Source of the DNA: Sphingomonadales bacterium UBA1936
GTDB taxonomy: Bacteria; Pseudomonadota; Alphaproteobacteria; Sphingomonadales; Sphingomonadaceae
Direction of reading: 5' to 3'
NCBI GenBank assembly: GCA_002336985.1
Contig: DDFE01000137.1
Coordinates: 1-9,492 of the forward strand
Length of the DNA: 9,492 nt
Part shown: in pieces, positions 1 through 6,147 of the stretch
Numbering within the stretch: position 1 is the first letter of the stretch
How the letters are laid out: each line of letters opens with the position of its first letter
Notes under the pieces: model-generated
Databases searched by the model: none
The model's input: only the letters and a program-made list of their open reading frames with translations
Told to the model about the DNA's origin: nothing
Position numbers and translations under genes: made by a program

Positions 1-2849
1 GTCTTCAGGTTGTGCACGTAGATCAAGTTGGTCGTGATCTTTGCGCTGTCGCTGATGTTCGCACGGTAGTTGAGGTTGAAGTCGATACCGCGGCGAATGC
101 GCTTCGCGAAGTTCAGACCCGCCGTATTCAGCGAGTTACCCAGAACCTGACCCGGGATTTCGCCGAATGGCCCGCCACCTGCTGCACCACGATAACGTGT
201 GAACAGTCCGCAGAACGGATTGGTAAGCGTCGGCGCGTCATAGCAATTGTTGACGATCGCCTGAGCCGTAAGCGACGCGATGACGTTATCGACCTGAATA
301 TCGAAATAGTCGACGCTCAACGAAAAGCCCCGCATGAATGTTGGCGTTACGACCGCACCGAGCGTAATCGACGTCGACGTTTCTTCCTTCAGGTTCGGGT
401 TGCTGCCGCTGAGAATTGCCAGCGACGGCGCGCCGAGCGTTGCAAGGTTCGGAAGCAGCGATCCCAAGTCCGCCGCGCAGTTGGCTGCACGCGTTGCGGA
501 ACCTGAACCGAGCTGCGAACCGGAGCACGGGTCTGCAAAATTCGGCGCAAAGTTCGGCACGACCGGGAAACCGGTTTCCGAAAGGTTCGGCGCACGGATC
601 GAGCGACCGTAGTTCCCGCGGAAACGGATATCACGGACCGGCGCCCATTCGGCACCGGCGTTCCAGGTAAACACCGTACCGACTGCGCTCCGGTAATCGG
701 AAACGCGGCCTGCAGCCGTTGCCGTCAGTTCCTGGAAGAAGGGTGTATCCTTCAACAGCGGGATCTGGATTTCGCCATAGGCTTCCTTCACCTCGAAAGG
801 GTCTGTCGGATTGAAAATGCCTACGACGACAGCGTTGGTAAGACCGTTCACCGTACCTGCGTCGTTGATGTAGAGCGCCTTTTCGCGACGGTATTCTGCG
901 CCCAGGGCGAAGCGGATCGGACCGCCGGGAAGTTCGAAGATCTGGCTGGAATCGCCCGAAACGAAGCCCGAAATGTCGATCTGCTCAAGTTCCGCGTGGT
1001 TGCGCGCATTGTAGCTGAAGTACTGCGCCGCAGCTGCGTTGGAGGCGCCGCCCGCACCGAACGCGTTATAAGGAACGCATGAAGCGACGTCGTTCGCCAA
1101 ACGTGCTGCTACGATCGCATTCTGAGCTGCACTCAGCCCTGCTGACTGATAGGCATAGCGAGCTGCCGGATCGAACTTCGCACGACACTGGATGCCGGCT
1201 GCCGGGTTCGCCGGATCGATACCCGCGTCGAGCGAGAGCAAGAAACGCTGACGATCGACATAGCCGTATTGGACGGTATCTTCCCAGAACTTGCCGTAGT
1301 TCGCCGAGATTTCGTATGTCCAGTCATCGTTGAACTTGCCACGCAGTCCGACGACGGCCCGGAAGGTGTCGCGCTGGAACGCCTCGTCACGGATACCGAT
1401 GTCGAGGAAGCGCTTCCCGATAACGAAACGATAGGTTCCCGCGGCGATCTGGGCCTGTTCGGCTGCCGAAAGGCGCGTGCTGTCCGTCGGAGTCGCCGAA
1501 CACGCGCTGCCCGTGATCGTGTTGTCACAATTCGAAGCCAGCAGCAGGTTCGAGATCAGCGTGCGGTCAGCCGGATTCAAATAAGGGTTGTCGATACGGA
1601 AACGTTCGCGCTGCTCGTTGGCGGGCCGGCCCGATTCAGTGAACGAGCCACCCTGTGTGAAGGTCGGTGCCGCGTTCGATCCGCGTGCGTTGACCCGACC
1701 CCACTTTGCTTCGAAAAAGAGGTCGAGCGCCGGCGCGAACTCATAATGGCCGAGCGCGTTGAAGGTGTAGCGTTCCAGTTTCGGCATGACCGACAGCTGG
1801 GTGCCTTCACGGCCGGTTTCGCCGTTGCCGCCGATGAACGACCCGTTGATCGTGGTACCAACGCGCGAACCCGTCTGCGGAACAAGGCGTCCGTCAGTCG
1901 TGAAGATATAACTGCAGTTGAACGGAACGTTGGGCGTTGTCGCCAGGTTCGGGGAGCTCGTGCTCAGGCCACACGGTGCGCTGCCGCCGATGAACTGTGT
2001 GAAAGGCACGACGCCTGTGGTTGAAATCGTGGCACTGCGAACATCGCGGAAATAGGTCCGGTCCGGAATTCCGTTGCTGCCGTTCGTCAAGCCAGCCGGA
2101 TCGACCTGAACTGTGAGCAGGCCGTCGACCTGGCGGTAGGCCGGAATGTCGGAGCCATAGATACGGTCCTGATTGGAGTACTCGGCGTGCAGGGTAAGGT
2201 TGCCGCGGCCCTCATCGAGATTCACACCGTACATGCCGGAAAGATATTGTTGGCCGCCGTAGCCCTGCTCGGCAACCGATGCGTTGCCGCGGAATTGCAG
2301 GCCTTCGAAGTTCTGGCGAAGAACGAAGTTGACGACACCGGCGACCGCGTCCGAACCGTAAACTGACGATTGTGCGCCGGTAACGATATCGACGCGTTCA
2401 ACGAGATCGTTCGGGATGCTGTTGATGTCGGGCGAAACCGCGTTGCTGAGAATATCCGCAGCGACGTGACGGCGGCCGTTGACCAGCACCAGCGTACGGG
2501 CAGTGCCAAGGCCACGAAGGTCGAGCAGGTTCAGACCAGCAATGCCGACGCCGAGACCCGGGTTCGCCTGCGCGAACGTGCTGCGGAGCTGCGGCAATTG
2601 GTTGAGCGCGTCACCCAGGTTGGTGTTGCCCTGCTGAATGAACTGTTCGCCCGAAACCGAGGTGAGCGGCACGGCTGAGTCGAGTTCAGGGCGACGGATG
2701 CGCGAGCCCGTCACAACAATTGCTTCGCCTTCATCGGTTTCTGCAGCTGCAGCCTGCGGCGCGGATGTCGATTGTGCGGCGGCGAAGCCGGGAATCGCGA
2801 GCGCAGCCGAGGCGAGCGCCGTCGCGCTCAGGAAACGAATAGCCTTCAT
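1..2849 (-). CDS. TonB-dependent outer-membrane receptor (partial, C-terminus missing)
   Basis: This is an outer-membrane beta-barrel for TonB/ExbBD-driven uptake of an unidentified large substrate. I read one open frame of 949 residues from the ATG at 2847-2849 to the left edge with no stop or frameshift; the C-terminal strands lie outside. Residues 1-25 are a signal peptide (MKAIRF, Leu/Ala-rich core, cleavage at AAA-Q). A TonB-box-like stretch, AIVVTGSRI, sits at 43-51. The plug follows to about residue 165 and carries LRGLGTARTLVLVNGRR and VERVDIVTGAQSSVYGSDAVAGVVNFVLR-type motifs. The barrel has alternating aromatic strands and long loops. All ten cysteines form local pairs (293/312, 441/450, 555/591, 775/791, 869/880), as expected for disulfides in surface loops. 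The start is backed by AGGGG at 2857-2861, 7 bases upstream. The family is typical of the large receptors of sphingomonads and Caulobacter. The substrate cannot be deduced, and no transporter or hydrolase gene is adjacent in the window. Confidence 0.95.
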   Translation of the reverse strand, partial: MKAIRFLSATALASAALAIPGFAAAQSTSAPQAAAAETDEGEAIVVTGSRIRRPELDSAVPLTSVSGEQFIQQGNTNLGDALNQLPQLRSTFAQANPGLGVGIAGLNLLDLRGLGTARTLVLVNGRRHVAADILSNAVSPDINSIPNDLVERVDIVTGAQSSVYGSDAVAGVVNFVLRQNFEGLQFRGNASVAEQGYGGQQYLSGMYGVNLDEGRGNLTLHAEYSNQDRIYGSDIPAYRQVDGLLTVQVDPAGLTNGSNGIPDRTYFRDVRSATISTTGVVPFTQFIGGSAPCGLSTSSPNLATTPNVPFNCSYIFTTDGRLVPQTGSRVGTTINGSFIGGNGETGREGTQLSVMPKLERYTFNALGHYEFAPALDLFFEAKWGRVNARGSNAAPTFTQGGSFTESGRPANEQRERFRIDNPYLNPADRTLISNLLLASNCDNTITGSACSATPTDSTRLSAAEQAQIAAGTYRFVIGKRFLDIGIRDEAFQRDTFRAVVGLRGKFNDDWTYEISANYGKFWEDTVQYGYVDRQRFLLSLDAGIDPANPAAGIQCRAKFDPAARYAYQSAGLSAAQNAIVAARLANDVASCVPYNAFGAGGASNAAAAQYFSYNARNHAELEQIDISGFVSGDSSQIFELPGGPIRFALGAEYRREKALYINDAGTVNGLTNAVVVGIFNPTDPFEVKEAYGEIQIPLLKDTPFFQELTATAAGRVSDYRSAVGTVFTWNAGAEWAPVRDIRFRGNYGRSIRAPNLSETGFPVVPNFAPNFADPCSGSQLGSGSATRAANCAADLGSLLPNLATLGAPSLAILSGSNPNLKEETSTSITLGAVVTPTFMRGFSLSVDYFDIQVDNVIASLTAQAIVNNCYDAPTLTNPFCGLFTRYRGAAGGGPFGEIPGQVLGNSLNTAGLNFAKRIRRGIDFNLNYRANISDSAKITTNLIYVHNLK

Positions 2850-2875
2850 GGTAGTACCCCTGTTCAATCAATCGT

Positions 2876-2912
2876 GCGCAAAACGGTGCGCTATGTCCCC
2901 TTTGGAGAGGGG
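2876..2912 (-). promoter_or_regulatory. Two small stem-loops in the receptor leader
   Basis: Between the possible promoter and the receptor start there are two inverted repeats. GCGCA (2876-2880) pairs with TGCGC (2887-2891) over a 6-base loop. CCCCT (2897-2901) pairs with AGGGG (2908-2912) over a 6-base loop. Both would lie in the 5' leader of the receptor mRNA. Their stems are only 5 bp each, so they may be operator half-sites, weak RNA structure, or chance. No riboswitch family is recognised. Confidence 0.25.
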
Positions 2913-2950
2913 ATGACTGCTATCTGCAAGGGACTTCGTTCATGTAAGGT

Positions 2951-2983
2951 TAAAATTAGCGAGAGGGTGTCGCTCAAATGCAA
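2951..2983 (-). promoter_or_regulatory. Possible receptor promoter overlapping a weak thiolase terminator
   Basis: Read on the minus strand, TTGCAT (2978-2983) and GCTAAT (2955-2960) are 17 bases apart and match the -35/-10 consensus at 3 of 6 and 4 of 6 positions. The same stretch contains AGCGA (2958-2962) and TCGCT (2970-2974), a 5-bp stem with a 7-base loop, followed on the minus strand by AATTTTAA. That could instead end transcription of the upstream thiolase gene. The two readings compete, and neither is strong. One or the other is expected here because the receptor and the thiolase are on the same strand, 143 bases apart. Confidence 0.3.
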
Positions 2984-2992
2984 CAGATCGTT

Positions 2993-4168
2993 TCAGGAAC
3001 GTTCCACTGCAAGCGCGATTCCCATGCCGCCGCCGATGCACAATGTGGCAAGTCCTTTACGGACGTTACGCTTGCCCATCTCGTGCAACAACGTCGTCAG
3101 GACACGAGCACCCGACGCGCCGATGGGGTGGCCGATCGCGATCGCGCCGCCGTTGACGTTGACCTTCTCCGGATCCCAGCCAAGCTCCTTGCCGACCGAT
3201 AGCGCCTGCGCGGCAAACGCTTCGTTCGCTTCGATCAGGTCGAGGTCGGCAATGCTCCACCCGGCACGCTCGAGCGCACGGCGTGTGGCGGGGACGGGGC
3301 CGATGCCCATGATCGACGGGTCGACGCCCGAAGTCGCCCAGCCTGCGATGCGGCCCAAAATGGGCGCGCCGCGCTTCGCAGCTTCATCGGCGGACATGAG
3401 TACAAGTGCCGCCGCACCGTCGTTCAAGCCGCTCGCATTGGCGGCGGTGACGGTGCCATCCTTCTTGAACGCGGGGCGGAGCCCGGCAAGCGATTCAGCA
3501 GTTACGCCGTCGCGGATGAACTCGTCGGTATCGACGATGGTGTCGCCCTTGCGGCCCTTGACGGTCACGGCTGCAATCTCATCCTTGAAACGGCCCGACG
3601 AGCGCGCGGCGCTCGCCAGATTTTGCGACCGTGCGGCAAAAGCGTCCTGCATCTCGCGCGTAATCTGATGCTGCTCGGCGAGATTTTCGGCGGTGATGCC
3701 CATGTGATAGCCGTTGAACACGTCCGTCAGGCCGTCCTTGATCATCGTGTCGACCAGTTCGAGCGCGCCCATCTTGGTCCCGGCGCGAAGAGCCTGCGCA
3801 TGAACGCTCAGCGACATGCTCTCCTGTCCACCCGCAACGACGATAGAAGCATCGCCCGCCTGGATGGCCTGACTGGCGAGCGCGACTGCACGCAGGCCGG
3901 ATCCGCAAACCTGGTTGATACCGAAGGCAGGCACTTCCTTGGGAATACCGGCAGCCATGGATGCCTGGCGCGCGGGGTTCTGGCCCTGCGCCGCCGTCAG
4001 CACTTGTCCCAGGATGACGTCGGAAACTTCCTCCGGGGCAACGCCGGCCGATTCGAGCGCCGCCACGATCGCCGTTCGTCCCAACTCATGCGCGGGAACC
4101 GCAGCAAAACTGCCGAGGAAACTTCCGACAGGTGTGCGGCGTGCGGCGGTGATGACGACGTCAGTCAT
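2993..4168 (-). CDS. phaA: Acetyl-CoA acetyltransferase (thiolase)
   Basis: This is a cytoplasmic thiolase of 391 residues, the usual length. It condenses two acetyl-CoA into acetoacetyl-CoA, or runs in reverse. The catalytic set is complete: nucleophile Cys88 in NQVCGSG, NEAF at 315-318, His347 in GHPIGASGAR, and Cys377 in LCIGGGMG. These match C89/H348/C378 of the Zoogloea biosynthetic enzyme to within one position. GGQESMS (113-119) is also typical of the family. The start is supported by AGGAGA at 4175-4180, 6 bases before ATG; just upstream is a 5-bp inverted repeat at 4181-4192. The divergent neighbour is the PHB regulator PhaR, which favours a role in PHB synthesis. No phaB or phaC is present in the window, so a more general AtoB-like role in fatty acid or amino acid breakdown remains possible. 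The symbol phaA is an inference from family and context. Confidence 0.93.
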   Translation of the reverse strand: MTDVVITAARRTPVGSFLGSFAAVPAHELGRTAIVAALESAGVAPEEVSDVILGQVLTAAQGQNPARQASMAAGIPKEVPAFGINQVCGSGLRAVALASQAIQAGDASIVVAGGQESMSLSVHAQALRAGTKMGALELVDTMIKDGLTDVFNGYHMGITAENLAEQHQITREMQDAFAARSQNLASAARSSGRFKDEIAAVTVKGRKGDTIVDTDEFIRDGVTAESLAGLRPAFKKDGTVTAANASGLNDGAAALVLMSADEAAKRGAPILGRIAGWATSGVDPSIMGIGPVPATRRALERAGWSIADLDLIEANEAFAAQALSVGKELGWDPEKVNVNGGAIAIGHPIGASGARVLTTLLHEMGKRNVRKGLATLCIGGGMGIALAVERS

Positions 4169-4180
4169 GGCATATCTCCT

Positions 4181-4192
4181 GCTCGTTCGAGC
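4181..4192 (-). promoter_or_regulatory. Inverted repeat next to the thiolase ribosome-binding site
   Basis: GCTCG (4181-4185) and CGAGC (4188-4192) form a perfect 5-bp inverted repeat separated by two bases, directly upstream of the AGGAGA ribosome-binding site of the thiolase gene. A two-base loop is too tight for a stable RNA hairpin, so a protein-binding dyad is the likelier reading if it is functional. It is short enough to be chance. Confidence 0.25.
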
Positions 4193-4231
4193 GGCCCCTT
4201 ACGTCCATCCCGAACGGCGGACCAGCCAATT

Positions 4232-4262
4232 TTGCGGCGCAACACCGATCTTGTTGCGGTGC
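4232..4262 (+). promoter_or_regulatory. Repeated TTGCGGYGC boxes, candidate PhaR operator
   Basis: TTGCGGCGC (4232-4240) recurs with one change as TTGCGGTGC (4254-4262). The copies start 22 bases apart, about two helical turns, on the same DNA face. The first copy extends into a dyad, TTGC-GGC-GCAA (4232-4242). More TGC/GCA half-sites follow to about 4297. PhaR of other bacteria is known to bind TGC/GCA-rich sites near PHB genes and its own gene. These boxes lie between the thiolase gene and phaR and overlap the proposed phaR -35 element. That PhaR binds here is inference. Confidence 0.4.
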
Positions 4263-4282
4263 GGTATCTGCCAGTGTAGCAT
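4254..4282 (+). promoter_or_regulatory. Candidate phaR promoter
   Basis: TTGCGG (4254-4259, 3 of 6 to the -35 consensus) and TAGCAT (4277-4282, 4 of 6 to the -10 consensus) are separated by 17 bases. Transcription would start near 4289, giving a leader of about 28 bases before the phaR ATG. The -35 element is inside the second TTGCGGYGC box, which would suit autorepression. The match is moderate. Confidence 0.35.
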
Positions 4283-4316
4283 TGCTTCATTCTGCGCACG
4301 GGGGTGTATTCGACTT

Positions 4317-4865
4317 ATGGCCAAGACAGCATCGGTCGGCGAGAATGGCGAAATTCCGCCGGTCATCGTCAAGAAATATGCGAACCGGCGTCTCTATAAC
4401 ACTGAAACGTCGAGCTATATTACGCTCGACCATCTGGCCCAGCTCACGCGCGAAGGGCGCGAGTTCAAGGTGCTTGATGCGAAGACCGACGACGACATCA
4501 CGCATTCGGTCCTGACGCAGATCATTATGGATGAAGAGGGCAAGGGCACGACGATGCTGCCCGCCAATTTCCTGCGCCAGATCATCTCTATGTACGGTGA
4601 TTCGATGCAGGCGATGGTGCCGCAGTATCTGGAAGCCTCGATGGAGGCGTTCCGCAGCAATCAGGCCAAGTTCCACGAAGCGATGAAGGGTGCCTTTACC
4701 GGCGGGCCGCTCGCCGAGATCGCAAAGCGCAACATGGCGATGTTCGAGGCTGCGACGAATGCGTTCACGCCGAAAAAGGCGGGGGAGTCGTCGAAGGACG
4801 ACGAGATCGCGGCGCTGAAGGCCCAGCTTGCCGAACTTCACGCGAAGGTCGACAAGCTAGGCTAG
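4317..4865 (+). CDS. phaR: Polyhydroxyalkanoate synthesis regulator PhaR
   Basis: PhaR is a cytoplasmic DNA-binding repressor that also binds PHB granules; polymer accumulation titrates it off the DNA and so releases phasin and PHB genes. The protein has 182 residues. Residues 16-75 carry the conserved PHB/PHA accumulation regulator DNA-binding domain: VIVKKYANRRLYNTETSSYI, then LDHLAQL, FKVLDAKTDDDITHSVLTQII and DEEG. Residues 80-150 match the second PHB-accumulation region, with LPANFLRQIISMYG and the amphipathic MVPQYLEASMEAF. Residues 160-182 form a short charged coiled coil. The frame is open far upstream, but ATG 4317 is chosen because homology begins just after it and a G-rich GGGGG lies at 4300-4304; that spacing of 12 bases is long, so translation initiation may be weak. 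The gene is divergent from the thiolase and convergent with the next gene, 12 bases away. Confidence 0.93.
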   Translation: MAKTASVGENGEIPPVIVKKYANRRLYNTETSSYITLDHLAQLTREGREFKVLDAKTDDDITHSVLTQIIMDEEGKGTTMLPANFLRQIISMYGDSMQAMVPQYLEASMEAFRSNQAKFHEAMKGAFTGGPLAEIAKRNMAMFEAATNAFTPKKAGESSKDDEIAALKAQLAELHAKVDKLG

Positions 4866-4871
4866 GGGCAT

Positions 4872-4892
4872 CCCGCGCTATTTGCGGGGTTT
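4872..4892. terminator. Candidate terminator between phaR and the methyltransferase gene
   Basis: CCCGC (4872-4876) pairs with GCGGG (4884-4888) over a 7-base loop. On the plus strand it is followed by GTTTG, a short T tract. The hairpin begins 7 bases after the phaR stop and overlaps the last codons and stop of the convergent gene, so it could serve both strands. The stem is short. Confidence 0.4.
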
Positions 4893-5708
4893 GACAAAGC
4901 GCAAGGTCATGCGGTCGCTCTCACCGATCGCCGCATATTTCGCGCGGTCCGCGTCCTTTTCCGCGAAGGTCGGCGGCAGCGTCCAGACGCCCTTGGGGTA
5001 ATCGTGCGTGTCGCGCGCGTTGGCGTTGACCTGGCTTTCGCCCGCGAACTGGAAACCGACCTTTGCGGCGAGCGCCTTGATGGTCGAAACCTTGATATAA
5101 CCGCTCGATGCCTCGCGTGCCGTGTCCATGTTTTCTGGCAGGCGGTGATCCTCGATGCCCAGCACGCCGCCCGGTTTCAGCATGGCGTAGATCTCACGGA
5201 ACGCCGCTTCGCTATAGTCTGCCTTGTCGGTAGTGAGGTATCCCATGCGCCAGTTGTGAACGTTGCGAAACGTAAGCACGACGTCCGCGCTGCCCGGCGC
5301 GACTGGAGTTCCGCCGAGATTGCTTGGGAAATTTGCGCGCAGAACCTTTCCATAAGCTGCCGGGGTGGCATCGAGCTTTTTGGCGATGCCTTCGCTCGGC
5401 TTGCCCGCCGGCGCGACGATCGTCAGTTGCCCTTTCTCTGCCAGATAAGGCGCGAGGATTTCGGTGTACCAACCACCGCCCGGCCAGATCTCGACCACCT
5501 TGTCCGTCGGCTTCACACCGAAAAAGGCCAGCGTTTCCGCGGGGTGGCGGTATTTGTCGCGTTCGACATTCGTGGCGGTACGCGTCGGCGCCGCAACTGC
5601 GGCGGCCAACTCGGTCTTGGCCGTAGGCGTTCCGGTTCTCGCCGAGAGGCCCGTCGTGAGCGCCAATGCCGACAATGTACCGATGATCAGGAACGCGCGC
5701 TTCGCCAT
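4878..5708 (-). CDS. Exported class I SAM-dependent methyltransferase-like protein
   Basis: This 276-residue protein has a methyltransferase fold resembling the predicted methyltransferases of COG4798. Its substrate is unknown. An N-terminal export signal is visible: MAKR, then a hydrophobic run at 5-22 and a small-residue stretch to about 40. The SAM-binding region starts with VVEIWPGGGWYTE (71-83), a motif I with an unusual WPGGG turn. ADVVLTFRNVHNW (141-153) is the motif II region, and LKPGGVLGIEDH (177-188) is the post-II strand and turn. ERDKYRHPAETLAFFGV (49-65) is the family's typical lead-in. The frame extends 21 residues further upstream, but ATG 5706-5708 is preferred because it is followed by the signal peptide and preceded by GGGGAGA at 5715-5721, 6 bases away. 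A secreted SAM enzyme is puzzling because SAM is cytoplasmic, so it may bind another ligand. The gene stands alone. Confidence 0.85.
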   Translation of the reverse strand: MAKRAFLIIGTLSALALTTGLSARTGTPTAKTELAAAVAAPTRTATNVERDKYRHPAETLAFFGVKPTDKVVEIWPGGGWYTEILAPYLAEKGQLTIVAPAGKPSEGIAKKLDATPAAYGKVLRANFPSNLGGTPVAPGSADVVLTFRNVHNWRMGYLTTDKADYSEAAFREIYAMLKPGGVLGIEDHRLPENMDTAREASSGYIKVSTIKALAAKVGFQFAGESQVNANARDTHDYPKGVWTLPPTFAEKDADRAKYAAIGESDRMTLRFVKPRK

Positions 5709-5739
5709 GGTTTCTCTCCCCAAGTGATGCGTGACAGTC

Positions 5740-5766
5740 GGGGTTGGGCGCGATGGAATCAACCCC
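5740..5766 (-). promoter_or_regulatory. Perfect 7-bp inverted repeat upstream of the methyltransferase-like gene
   Basis: GGGGTTG (5740-5746) and CAACCCC (5760-5766) are exact reverse complements separated by 13 bases. They lie 31-58 bases upstream of the start codon of the exported methyltransferase-like gene. The arm centres are 20 bases apart, which fits a dimeric repressor or activator site, or a leader hairpin. No -35/-10 pair could be recognised nearby. Confidence 0.35.
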
Positions 5767-5894
5767 CGCATCTGCAGACGGCATATGGAGTTCGAGCAAT
5801 AGCTGCTTGCCCGCCATGCCTCACCGGGCGTACGTTAACCATAAGCACCAATGGGTGCACAGGTCGCATATCGTCCACGATGAGGGAGACGGAC

Positions 5895-6140
5895 ATGGCT
5901 CGCCTGACTATCCGGAATTTCGCCGTTGCCGCGGTGCTGTGCAGCGGAACGATGCTCGCATCGTGCATGGAAAACATGCCAGGACCGAACCGCCCCGGCG
6001 GCATGTGCCCTGCGGTTCATGCACCCGTTTGCGCGGCCAAGGGCAGGCAACATCGCACGTTCGACAACAGCTGTCTTGCTCAGCGCAGGGGCTGGTCCGT
6101 CGTCTCCGAGGGCAGCTGCATGCGGCCGATGGGGCGGTAA
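5895..6140 (+). CDS. Small lipoprotein with reduced Kazal-like domain
   Basis: This 81-residue protein is predicted to be a lipid-anchored protease-inhibitor-like protein. Residues 1-23 form a lipoprotein signal, with lipobox LASC (21-24) and Cys24 as the acylated residue. The mature part has a Kazal pattern: CPAVHAPVCAAKG (38-50), TFDNSC (55-60), GW, and GSC (73-75). CPxxxxPVC, the TF/YxNxC turn and the closing GxC are the hallmarks. Cys38-Cys46 spacing matches canonical C2-C3 exactly. C3-C4 has 13 intervening residues instead of about 10. Canonical C1 and C5, which bond to each other, are both absent. The position equivalent to P1 (two after C2) is Ala40. Start ATG 5895 is backed by AGGGAG at 5883-5888, 6 bases before; an in-frame ATG at 5880 precedes that site and is rejected. 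Inhibitory activity is inference from the fold; bacterial members are poorly studied. Confidence 0.82.
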   Translation: MARLTIRNFAVAAVLCSGTMLASCMENMPGPNRPGGMCPAVHAPVCAAKGRQHRTFDNSCLAQRRGWSVVSEGSCMRPMGR

Positions 6141-6147
6141 GGCGGCG

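Noticed and set aside
12..670. Several plus- and minus-strand frames of 80-164 codons at the left edge
   Set aside because: The receptor frame on the minus strand runs intact through this region to the edge, so these are shadows.
1269..2024. 251-codon plus-strand frame inside the receptor gene
   Set aside because: It is antisense to a receptor frame that I read without a stop, and its product is Arg-rich and unlike any family I recognise.
2772..3668. 298-codon plus-strand frame spanning the receptor start and thiolase end
   Set aside because: It crosses two real genes in antisense and their intergenic region, and shows no domain or ribosome-binding site.
3915..4316. N-terminal extension of PhaR by 134 residues
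   Set aside because: The extension runs antisense through the thiolase start and intergenic region. PhaR homology begins just after ATG 4317.
5004..5879. Long upstream extension of the small lipoprotein frame on the plus strand
   Set aside because: This part lies opposite the methyltransferase-like gene and reads as low-complexity Arg-rich sequence. The lipoprotein signal and ribosome-binding site fix the real start at 5895.
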